Part shown: piece after piece, positions 16,502 to 23,483 of the stretch | Numbering within the stretch: position 1 is the stretch's first letter | How the letters are laid out: the number at the start of each line of letters is the position of its first letter | Source of the DNA: Bacteroidales bacterium | Lineage (GTDB): Bacteria > Bacteroidota > Bacteroidia > Bacteroidales > Bacteroidaceae | DNA length: 43,448 bases | Direction of reading: 5' to 3' | Assembly (NCBI GenBank): GCA_004554665.1 | Contig: SFKY01000012.1 | Location: forward strand, 1-43,448 | Notes under the pieces: model-generated | Database searches by the model: none | Told to the model about the DNA's origin: nothing | Seen by the model: only the letters and a program-made list of their open reading frames with translations | Program-made: the position numbers and the translations under genes

Positions 16502-18334
16502 ATGACAAGAGTTATCCGAAAGCGCACACATCGATTGGTGCTGTGCCTATGCCTGTTGGCACTTGGCTGCCCGGCATCGCTGCAGGCGCGCCGTATCACG
16601 GTGTCGCTGGCCAATCCGGCATATGGCATCCAGCCGGGCGCTGACAACAAGCAGTTCTGTTCCCAGTTGCGTCATCTCTTAGACAGTCTCCGGCAGATTG
16701 CCGGACCGTCAGACGAGGTGGTAATCAAACTGCAGAAGGGTGCCGAATACCACCTGTATGCAGACGACGCGATGCCCGAAGAAATGTATATCTCTAACCA
16801 CGACCAAGACCAGCCCAAGCGAGTGGGCATCCGCCTCAAGGGATGGAGCAACCTGACGCTGCAGGGCAACGGCGCACAGTTTATCTGTCATGGCCGCATG
16901 CTCCCCGTGGCGCTCACAGAGAGCCGCCGGTGTACGCTGAAAGGGTTTGCCATCGACTTCGACAATCCCCACATTACGCAAATAGAGGTGTTGCGTAGCG
17001 ACACCACCAGCGGCATCACTTTCCGCGTGGCTCCGTGGGTGCGTCACCGTATCAATGACAAGGGACACTTCGAGGCTTACGGCGACGGCTGGACACATGT
17101 GCCCTTTGGCGGAATCGCCTTCGAGAAGAAGACCCGGCACATCGTGTACCGTACCTCCGACATCGGTGCCAATCTCAATGAGGTGCGCCGCATCGCCGAT
17201 GATATCTATGTGGCTCCCCACTGGCGCGACACCCGCCTGGTGCCCACCACTATCGTCGCCCTGCGCTCTTACCATCGTCCGGCTCCCGGCATTTTCCTTG
17301 CCGATGATGAAGACACCGACATCAGCGAGGTGAAGGTACACTATGCCGAGGGCATGGGACTGCTGGCGCAGCGTTGCAACAATATCAAGCTCAGCAAGTT
17401 TGGCGTTTGTCTTCGTGGAGCCGACGATCCTCGCTACTTCACCACCCAAGCCGATGCCACCCACTTCTCCCAGTGCCGGGGTGTCATTACTTCGGTAGGC
17501 GGTCTGTATGAGGGAATGATGGACGATGCCATCAACGTGCATGGCATCTATCTGAAAGTGATGGAGCGCATCGACAGCCACACCCTGCGTTTGGCCTACG
17601 GACATAACCAGTCGTGGGGCTTTGCCTGGGGAGACGTGGGCGACAAGGTGCGATTTGTCGATGCCAAGCGCATGCAGGACGTGGGTGTGGCCTGCCACAT
17701 CGCATCGATTAAACCGGCTGACCGCACTACGGTCCTTGGCTGCAAGGAGTTTGTCGTCAGCTTTGACGAACAGGTGCCCGAAGAGGTGGTCGGCGGAGGC
17801 CGCTATGGCGCGGAGGATATGGATTGGACTCCGGAAGTCTACTTCGCCGACAACATTGTCCGCAACAATCGTGCCCGTGGCGCGCTGTTCAGCTCGCCCT
17901 TGCGCACCGTCTGCGAGCGCAATCTCTTCGACCACACATCGGGCTCGGCCATCGTGCTCTGCGGCGACTGCAATGGATGGTTTGAGAGTGGTGCCGTGCG
18001 CGATCTCGTCATTCGCAAGAATCGTTTTGTCAATGCCTTGACCTGCCTCTTCCAGTTTACCAATGCCGTCATCTCCATCTATCCCGAGATTCCCGACATC
18101 AAGAGCCAGACGGCCTGTTTCCACGGTGGCAAGCACGATGCGATTGTCATTACCGACAATATCTTTGAGACTTTCGACCATCCGCTGCTCTATGCCAAGT
18201 CCACTCACGGACTGCGCTTCGAGAACAATAAGGTGGTGAAGAACAACGATTATCCCGCTTTCCATCCTAACAACAAGCCCGTGTGTCTGGAGCATGTAGA
18301 AGACTGCACCGCTCCGGGATACGACATCAAGTGA
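16502..18334 (+). CDS. GH110 family alpha-1,3-galactosidase
   Basis: Exo-enzyme family that removes alpha-1,3-linked galactose, including blood-group-B and linear alpha-Gal epitopes. The start MTRVIRKRTHR at 16502 gives a signal peptide (LVLCLCLLALGCPASLQA) and 610 residues, the normal family size. The protein is rich in parallel-beta-helix-type repeats (NNIKLSKFGV, CRGVITSVGG, VRDLVIRKNRF, HDAIVITDNIF). The acidic pair in EGMMDDAINVHG (residues ~341-342) fits the conserved catalytic region. Being beside a secreted beta-galactosidase suggests joint trimming of host glycans. Linkage preference within the family cannot be told. Confidence 0.88.
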   Translation: MTRVIRKRTHRLVLCLCLLALGCPASLQARRITVSLANPAYGIQPGADNKQFCSQLRHLLDSLRQIAGPSDEVVIKLQKGAEYHLYADDAMPEEMYISNHDQDQPKRVGIRLKGWSNLTLQGNGAQFICHGRMLPVALTESRRCTLKGFAIDFDNPHITQIEVLRSDTTSGITFRVAPWVRHRINDKGHFEAYGDGWTHVPFGGIAFEKKTRHIVYRTSDIGANLNEVRRIADDIYVAPHWRDTRLVPTTIVALRSYHRPAPGIFLADDEDTDISEVKVHYAEGMGLLAQRCNNIKLSKFGVCLRGADDPRYFTTQADATHFSQCRGVITSVGGLYEGMMDDAINVHGIYLKVMERIDSHTLRLAYGHNQSWGFAWGDVGDKVRFVDAKRMQDVGVACHIASIKPADRTTVLGCKEFVVSFDEQVPEEVVGGGRYGAEDMDWTPEVYFADNIVRNNRARGALFSSPLRTVCERNLFDHTSGSAIVLCGDCNGWFESGAVRDLVIRKNRFVNALTCLFQFTNAVISIYPEIPDIKSQTACFHGGKHDAIVITDNIFETFDHPLLYAKSTHGLRFENNKVVKNNDYPAFHPNNKPVCLEHVEDCTAPGYDIK

Positions 18335-18370
18335 TGCGGGCGGCCACGGAAGGAATGGCAACGAACTAAA

Positions 18371-18416
18371 AAATCGGTCATTAGGAAATGTAAGGACGAT
18401 TCCTAATGACCGATTT
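18371..18416. terminator. Bidirectional terminator between GH110 and the YeiH-type gene
   Basis: Perfect 17-bp inverted repeat (AAATCGGTCATTAGGAA and complement) with a 12-nt loop, between the 3' ends of convergent genes. The flanks are A- and T-rich. Confidence 0.85.
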
Positions 18417-18455
18417 CTTAGTTTCTAATAGATCTTGTCCCACTATTTGGTGTCC

Positions 18456-19493
18456 TCAGAAGAGAGGCACCAAGTACTTCGCCATGAGATACCCGGCTCC
18501 GATGAGCCATACGAAGAGGATGGCAGCCAAGGCAAAAGGCTTGGCACCAGCCTTCTTAAACTTCTCGATGCTTGTCTCGGCACCCAGCGCCGTCATGGCC
18601 ATTGTGAGCAGGAACGTGCACAGGGTGTTGATGAAGCTCACCACACCCTCGGGCAGCAAGTTGAGGCTGTTGAAACAGATGACGGCGAGGAAGAGGAGGG
18701 CAAACCAGGGTATCTGGATCTTTCCGCGGCCCATCTCGTCGTTCTCGGGATGGCGGCGCGCCTGACGGGCCACATCCCAACTGATGACGAGCAGCACGGG
18801 CACCAGCATCATCACACGGATCATCTTGACGATGATGGCCGAGTCTGACACCTCCTTGCCCATAGCGTTGCCGGCACCCACCACATGGGCCACCTCGTGT
18901 ACCGTGGAGCCCGTGAAGATGCCCATCTCGCCCGGTGTGAGCTCGAAGACACCCGCCTTGTAGAGCATGGGGTAGACAAACATGGCCAGCGTACCGAAGA
19001 TGACCACTGTAGCCACGGCTACGGCTGTCTTATAGGGCTTCACCTTGATGGCCGACTCGGTGCCGAGGATGGCTGCTGCACCACAGATGGCGCTTCCCAC
19101 CGAGGCCAGCAGGGCTATGCCACGGTCCATCTTGAGCAGCCGTCCCACGCCGATGCCTATCAGGATAGTGGCTGTCACCACGATAGCGTCTATGCACACG
19201 GCGGGCAGTCCCACGGCCGTGATGTCCTGGAAGGTGAGCCTGAATCCGTAGAGGATGATACCCAGACGCAGGATGCGCTTGGAGCAGAAAGCGATGCCCG
19301 GTGTCCAAGTTTCGGGCAGATGGTTGCGCAGACTGTTGGCATAGAGCATGCCGAGGATAATGCCGACAATCATCGGACTGAGCGACAGGCTTTTTACGAA
19401 GTCCATGTCGCCGATGTAGAAGGCGGCGCAGGCGAAGAGCGCCATGAGCAGGATGCCGTGCAGCATGCTACTTCGTTGTTCGGAAATTTGCAT
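18456..19493 (-). CDS. YeiH/UPF0324-family membrane transporter (putative sulfate exporter)
   Basis: 345 residues, almost wholly hydrophobic, with about ten membrane helices. Family landmarks are the N-terminal PMIVGIILGMLYAN, LRLGIILYGFRLTFQDI, SAICGAAAILGTESAIK and the TGSTVHEVAHVVGAGNAMG segment. Annotated in databases as putative sulfate exporters, but the substrate is not experimentally settled. The gene sits between GH110 and GH84 on the minus strand, downstream of GH84; a link to glycan sulfate release is possible, but no sulfatase is in the window. Confidence 0.85.
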   Translation of the reverse strand: MQISEQRSSMLHGILLMALFACAAFYIGDMDFVKSLSLSPMIVGIILGMLYANSLRNHLPETWTPGIAFCSKRILRLGIILYGFRLTFQDITAVGLPAVCIDAIVVTATILIGIGVGRLLKMDRGIALLASVGSAICGAAAILGTESAIKVKPYKTAVAVATVVIFGTLAMFVYPMLYKAGVFELTPGEMGIFTGSTVHEVAHVVGAGNAMGKEVSDSAIIVKMIRVMMLVPVLLVISWDVARQARRHPENDEMGRGKIQIPWFALLFLAVICFNSLNLLPEGVVSFINTLCTFLLTMAMTALGAETSIEKFKKAGAKPFALAAILFVWLIGAGYLMAKYLVPLF

Positions 19494-19521
19494 GATAGAT
19501 ATATTAAGTTATAAATATGCA

Positions 19522-19588
19522 GTGAGGAGCAAGCCCCGGTGCCGTGTGGGGCGTTGCCCCAGCGATGCACGCGCTGCCTGCTCCTCAC
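19522..19588 (-). terminator. Cruciform hairpin between GH84 and the YeiH-type gene
   Basis: Outer perfect 10-bp stem (GTGAGGAGCA/TGCTCCTCAC) with an inner GGGGC-gtt-GCCCC hairpin. It starts about 16 nt after the GH84 stop on the minus strand. It may be a terminator or a repeat like those at 22479-22869. Confidence 0.55.
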
Positions 19589-19604
19589 CAGTTGTTATTG
19601 TCGG

Positions 19605-22151
19605 TTACGACCGTGGGATAATCTCAAACACCTCTGTCTTGCCTTCCAGCACCACTTTGGCAGCCTTGGCAGCCACCTCTAACTGGTAGAAGGGCTGGTC
19701 GATGTTTTGGGTGCCCACCACGTTGCCCTTGGCATCGTATTGGGTGGCGGTCAGCGCGCCTGCCGGCTTGAGCAACAGCGTGTAGCTGTGGGTGCCCGGA
19801 GTCACTTCGAAGCCCAGTTTGCCATTGTTGCTGTAGACCGTGCAGGGATTGTGGTCAAAGGCGGCCATAGCGCCCTCTACATCGGTAGCCTCTACCTTGA
19901 AGCCTACGCTCTCGGGAGTGGTGGGGTTGACAATAAACTCGCGGATAGCCAGCCAGTTGCTCTTCTTCGACTCCAGTTTGCGTATACGCAGGTAGCGGGC
20001 CTGTACGGGTTCGCCCTTCCAGCATACCTCGTAGGTCTTGGCCAGTTCGCCGGTGAGTGCGTTCCAAGCCTTGCCGTCGGCAGAGTATTCCAGAATCACG
20101 TTGTCGAAATAGTCCACGTCATCCTTCGAGTTGCGTCCTTGCAGCACCTTCACTTCCTTTACTTCCTTTACCCTGCCCAGGTCGATACCTGCCCAGTGGC
20201 CCTTGGCCTGTGAGGCCCCCGAGTGGTAGTAGGTGGCGGGATTGCCGTCGAGCATCAGCTTGCTCTGGGTGGTGCGCAGGGTGGCGTAGGTGCCTATGCC
20301 GCGGTAGAAGTCGGGCAGCTCGCCCGTCAGTTGCTTGTAGAATCCGGTGCCCATGTCGTCCATTGCGTTCTCGTAGAACGGCTGCAGCACCATCGTGCCC
20401 ATCTTGTGGGCCTCGTAGGCGGCGCGGTCTTCGGCACTCATGGCGTTGGCCACGTAGCCTTTCCAGAAAGCGGCGTGGTTGCCGGCCTCATAGAGCTTGA
20501 GCAGCTCCAGTGTGCGGCTGCCGCGCTGTCCCAGTTTGCCGAATTCTTTCAGCCACGGGCGCAACTCGGTGATCAACAGCTGGTTCTTGCAGTCGCGCTC
20601 CATCATCTGTGGTACGCGGGCAATCTTGTCAAACTCGCGTTTCAGCGCGTCGTACTGTGCTTGGGTGTAGTGGCCAATGCGGAATGCGTCGGTCTCCCAC
20701 GACTCGATACGGCGGTAGCCGGTCTCTGTGTCGCAAGAGTGGATGGCGAAGGTACGGTAAGCGTCGGCTGCCTCGGGGGTGAGTTCCACCAGACCACGCT
20801 CCCAGTTGTCGATGGGGTTGTAGTCGGCAATGTTCCAGTTGTAGTCGGCCACACCGTAGAGAGCCAGTTTCGAAGCCTCGCCGTGCTCCATCGGGTTGCT
20901 GAGCACACCGCAGAGGTCCTTGTTGGTCAACTTGGTGTCGAGACCATACGAGGGACCCTGCATGATGATGTGGCGGGCATAGTCTGTCACAGGGAAGTTC
21001 CACCAATAGTAGGCCGGACGCTTGATGCGGGTGTTGACAAAGTCGAGCGACGCCTTGGTCAAGTCGCTGCATACCACCTCGCCGGTCCAGAACACGTTGA
21101 TTTCCGGGTCCAGCGTGTTGCCGTAGATGGCCAGGCTACCCGTAGGTTTGGGGTTGGCCCAGAGCTGCGAGTAGTCGGTGGGGCACACGACCAGGGGAGC
21201 CACATCGCCCTTGGCCTTGACAAACTCGCGTGTCAGGCGGTTGAGCAGGTCTACCTGCTTCACGGGGTTGGTGCCTTCGCCGTCGATGTCGTCGAAGTGG
21301 ATGGCGAACGAGCGCACGCCGAGGTCGTACATCAGGTTAAACTTGTGTACCAGATTGCCGTAGTCTTCCTCGTTCCACTTGATATCCTTGCCCGGGTGGA
21401 TGGCCCATACAAAGTCTACCCTGTTCTTGCGGCATGCCTGTACCAGTTCGCGTATGTTCTGGGCTTCCTTCTCGGGGTAAGCCTTGCGCCAGTGTGGACT
21501 GCTGTGGTAGGGGTCGTCCTTGGGGCCGTACACATATACATTCATCTTGTGGCGGCCATAGAAGTCGATGAGCGACAGGCGTACCTGGTGCGACCAAGGG
21601 TTGCCGTAGAAACCTTCCACCACGCCGCGCAGCGGCAGGTCGGGCCAGTCGTTTACCGTCATGTACGGCAGTGTCTGGGCATATTTCTTCGATTCCATCA
21701 CCTGCTTCAGCGTCTGCAGGCCGTAGTAGGTACCACGCTCATCGTAGCCCGTGATGTTGACACCCTTCTTGTCCACCGTCAGGCGGTAGGCACCTGATAC
21801 CTCTTTCACGCCCGCTTTGGCTGCCACCTTGGTGCCGAAGTCGATGGTAAGCTTGTAAGGCGCTTTCTTGGCGATACGCAAGAAACTTACGTCACCGGCA
21901 AACTTGCCTTGCTTGTCTTTCAGCACCACGCCTTCGCCTATGCTCAGCCGTTGCTGGTCATCCAAGGTCAGTTCGTGGGGAGTAGGATTGATGATGAGTC
22001 CCTTGTGGTCAATCTTCTTGCCGGGAATCTTGTTTACCTCTTGCTTTTCTCCACGCTGTGAAGAGAGGTCGAAGCTGTCGTCTTGGGCATGCAACTGGGC
22101 GGGGAGCACAGTCGCCAACCATGCGAAGCATAAAATCTTGGTAATCTTCAT
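19605..22151 (-). CDS. Secreted GH84 beta-N-acetylglucosaminidase (hexosaminidase / O-GlcNAcase type)
   Basis: 848 residues with a signal peptide (MKITKILCFAWLATVLPAQLHAQ). Order: N-terminal GH20b-like domain (about 50-170), GH84 barrel with GVVEGFYGNPWSH (~176-188) and the catalytic Asp pair at 287-288 in HFDDIDGEG, then a C-terminal region with an F5/8-type carbohydrate-binding domain (near ATLRTTQSKLMLDGNPATYY). Family enzymes cleave terminal beta-GlcNAc, with substrate-assisted catalysis. The export signal suggests action on host mucin or glycoprotein GlcNAc rather than on intracellular O-GlcNAc. It fits the neighbouring galactosidases. Confidence 0.93.
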   Translation of the reverse strand: MKITKILCFAWLATVLPAQLHAQDDSFDLSSQRGEKQEVNKIPGKKIDHKGLIINPTPHELTLDDQQRLSIGEGVVLKDKQGKFAGDVSFLRIAKKAPYKLTIDFGTKVAAKAGVKEVSGAYRLTVDKKGVNITGYDERGTYYGLQTLKQVMESKKYAQTLPYMTVNDWPDLPLRGVVEGFYGNPWSHQVRLSLIDFYGRHKMNVYVYGPKDDPYHSSPHWRKAYPEKEAQNIRELVQACRKNRVDFVWAIHPGKDIKWNEEDYGNLVHKFNLMYDLGVRSFAIHFDDIDGEGTNPVKQVDLLNRLTREFVKAKGDVAPLVVCPTDYSQLWANPKPTGSLAIYGNTLDPEINVFWTGEVVCSDLTKASLDFVNTRIKRPAYYWWNFPVTDYARHIIMQGPSYGLDTKLTNKDLCGVLSNPMEHGEASKLALYGVADYNWNIADYNPIDNWERGLVELTPEAADAYRTFAIHSCDTETGYRRIESWETDAFRIGHYTQAQYDALKREFDKIARVPQMMERDCKNQLLITELRPWLKEFGKLGQRGSRTLELLKLYEAGNHAAFWKGYVANAMSAEDRAAYEAHKMGTMVLQPFYENAMDDMGTGFYKQLTGELPDFYRGIGTYATLRTTQSKLMLDGNPATYYHSGASQAKGHWAGIDLGRVKEVKEVKVLQGRNSKDDVDYFDNVILEYSADGKAWNALTGELAKTYEVCWKGEPVQARYLRIRKLESKKSNWLAIREFIVNPTTPESVGFKVEATDVEGAMAAFDHNPCTVYSNNGKLGFEVTPGTHSYTLLLKPAGALTATQYDAKGNVVGTQNIDQPFYQLEVAAKAAKVVLEGKTEVFEIIPRS

Positions 22152-22243
22152 ATATTCATTTAGGTTTTTGGTGTATATTCATTATGACAATTATTGGGCA
22201 ATAGAAATCGGTTCTAAATCACCGAAGCGCCGCCCAACTTCTG

Positions 22244-22251
22244 CAAAGATA
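22244..22251 (-). promoter_or_regulatory. Likely -7 element for the GH84 gene
   Basis: TATCTTTG on the minus strand, about 90 nt before the start codon. No convincing -33 TTTG lies at the expected distance. Confidence 0.5.
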
Positions 22252-22383
22252 GGTAAAAAATCGGATAATTAACGGAAAAAGCAAAAAAATCATTCCCCTT
22301 TTTTCATGTGGCAGTGGCAAGGAGCAACCATACACCTTATATAAATATAGACTCCCAGGGGCAAGAGTAAACCCCATCCCCTC

Positions 22384-22412
22384 TGTAGGGACGCACCTCG
22401 GTGCGTCCGCCC
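22384..22412 (+). repeat. Dispersed palindromic repeat, copy 2
   Basis: GGACGCACC-TC-GGTGCGTCC, a perfect 9-bp palindrome (22389-22408) preceded by TGTAG. The same unit recurs in diverged form near 7575-7605, 22930-22946, 27350-27372 and 33826-33850. Confidence 0.6.
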
Positions 22413-22478
22413 AGCAGCGAGTGTGGATAGATCAGTGGGATAGCAGGTGGCGGTGTGGGCAAAAAAAAGAGGCAGCGA

Positions 22479-22869
22479 GCCCCGAAGGGGCGACATAGGA
22501 TAGCACAGGGTGCAAACCCTGTGTATGATAGGAGCCCCCAGAACAGCCGTGAGTCCTGTAAGGACGACATAAAAAAGTCAGCAAGGTATTATGTCGTCCT
22601 TACAGGACTCGCAGGGTGTATGTCCCCTTTGGTTCACAGGGTTCACACCCTGTGCTGTAGTATGTCGCCCCCTTGGGGCTTGACAGCCCATAGGGCTATA
22701 CAATGAGTAACCGCGGGCAACGCCCGTGGGCGATATGCAACCTACGCACAATAGCCTGTAAGGCTGTACTTCATGGTTGATGATGTATTGCCTTCCAGGC
22801 AATGAGTAGAGGTGATGCCATTTTCCGGTGGCGGTGCCACCGGTTACTATTCGTACAGCCCTCCGGGCT
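22479..22869. repeat. Array of about ten short hairpins with an inverted ~95-bp module
   Basis: Many stems have 3-nt loops: GCCCC-gaa-GGGGC (22479), TCCT-gta-AGGA (22554), AGCCC-ata-GGGCT (22685), CGGGC-aac-GCCCG (22714), AGCCT-gta-AGGCT (22753), ATTGCCT-tcc-AGGCAAT (22787), CCGGTGGC-ggt-GCCACCGG (22825), AGCCC-tcc-GGGCT (22857). Segments 22478-22572 and 22589-22680 are inverted copies of one module: CCCC hairpin, GACATA, a CACAGGGT/ACCCTGTG hairpin, then a TCCTGTAAGGA hairpin with GACATAA. The innermost 22 bp (22551-22572 with 22589-22610) pair perfectly. No credible reading frame is present. Confidence 0.8.
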
Positions 22870-22876
22870 TTTATTT

Positions 22877-22946
22877 CCTATGGTTTTTCCTCTTAGTTAT
22901 ATACTTGTTGACGCCTCCCTCCGTGGACGCGCCAAGGTGTGTACCT
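22877..22946 (-). repeat. Dispersed repeat, copy 3 (long form)
   Basis: Positions 22877-22928 match 27295-27346 at 49 of 52 bases (CCTATGGTTTTTCC through CCTCCCTCC to GGAC). This joins the conserved tail to the GGTG-type palindrome. Confidence 0.75.
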
Positions 22947-23045
22947 GTTTGTCAGATGATATGTACTGCCCGTGGGGACACAGCCCACGTTGTTTACGCC
23001 AACAGTCGGTGCCAATGCCCCATTTCCCCGCCCCATTTACCCCAT

Positions 23046-23152
23046 ATACAGACCGTACGGCAAATGGAGTACGGCCGTATCGCAAATGCCGTACGCGCGT
23101 ACCGCATATGGAATACGCGCGTACACCAAATGCGATACGGTCTACAAATGCG
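23046..23152. repeat. 22-bp tandem repeat with palindromic cores
   Basis: Four full units start at 23046, 23068, 23090 and 23112, with a shortened fifth at 23134. Each has a TACG..CGTA-type core followed by CAAATGG/C or close variants. Cores such as TACGGCCGTA and GTACGCGCGTAC are perfect palindromes. It lies about 75 bp before the left inverted repeat of the putative promoter switch. Iteron-like; the binding partner is unknown. Confidence 0.75.
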
Positions 23153-23228
23153 GTGATAAAGTGTGGAAAATGCGGCACAACGCCTGCGCAATGGCTGGAT
23201 AAGCACTAATCGGGAACACAAAAAAGCC

Positions 23229-23419
23229 CATCTCTTACTAAGAGATAGGCGTTTTCGCCGCAAACCGAGGCCTGCAAGCGTTGCGCAACCGCTTTGGAAA
23301 CATGTTTTAAATCATGTTTTTCTCTTTTTTGCCTAAAAAAAAGCGTAAATAATTTGCTTATTACTAAAATTATGTCTATTTTTGCACCGAAATAACTGCC
23401 TATCTCTTAGTAAGAGATG
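23229..23419. promoter_or_regulatory. Putative invertible promoter segment flanked by 22-bp inverted repeats
   Basis: Positions 23229-23250 and 23398-23419 are perfect 22-bp reverse complements, each holding the near-palindrome ATCTCTTAGTAAGAGAT. They enclose 147 bp with one full consensus promoter pointing right. This is the known layout of phase-variable invertible promoters in Bacteroidota. Inversion itself is inferred, and the recombinase for it is not identified here. Confidence 0.7.
23353..23384 (+). promoter_or_regulatory. Promoter of the surface lipoprotein gene, inside the invertible segment
   Basis: TTTG (23353-23356), 20 nt, TATTTTTG (23377-23384): full consensus. The predicted start near 23390 puts the right inverted repeat in the 5' untranslated region, about 94 nt before the ATG at 23484. 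Confidence 0.85.
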
Positions 23420-23483
23420 AGTGAGACGTACGATAAATACTTATGTTATATCTAATTTAATGTTTTATTTAATGTTTAATCAA

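Noticed and set aside
16709..18361. Open frame of 550 codons antisense to GH110
   Set aside because: Shadow frame without motifs.
22551..22610. Invertible element at the 22-bp inner inverted repeat
   Set aside because: Only 16 bp lie between the arms, too short to invert readily or to hold a promoter; better explained as inverted copies of a repeat module.
23046..23152. CRISPR array
   Set aside because: Units are contiguous 22-bp repeats without spacers, and no cas genes are in the window.
22290..23263. Several short open frames between GH84 and the surface lipoprotein
   Set aside because: They run through hairpins and tandem repeats, overlap each other on both strands and lack sensible protein composition.
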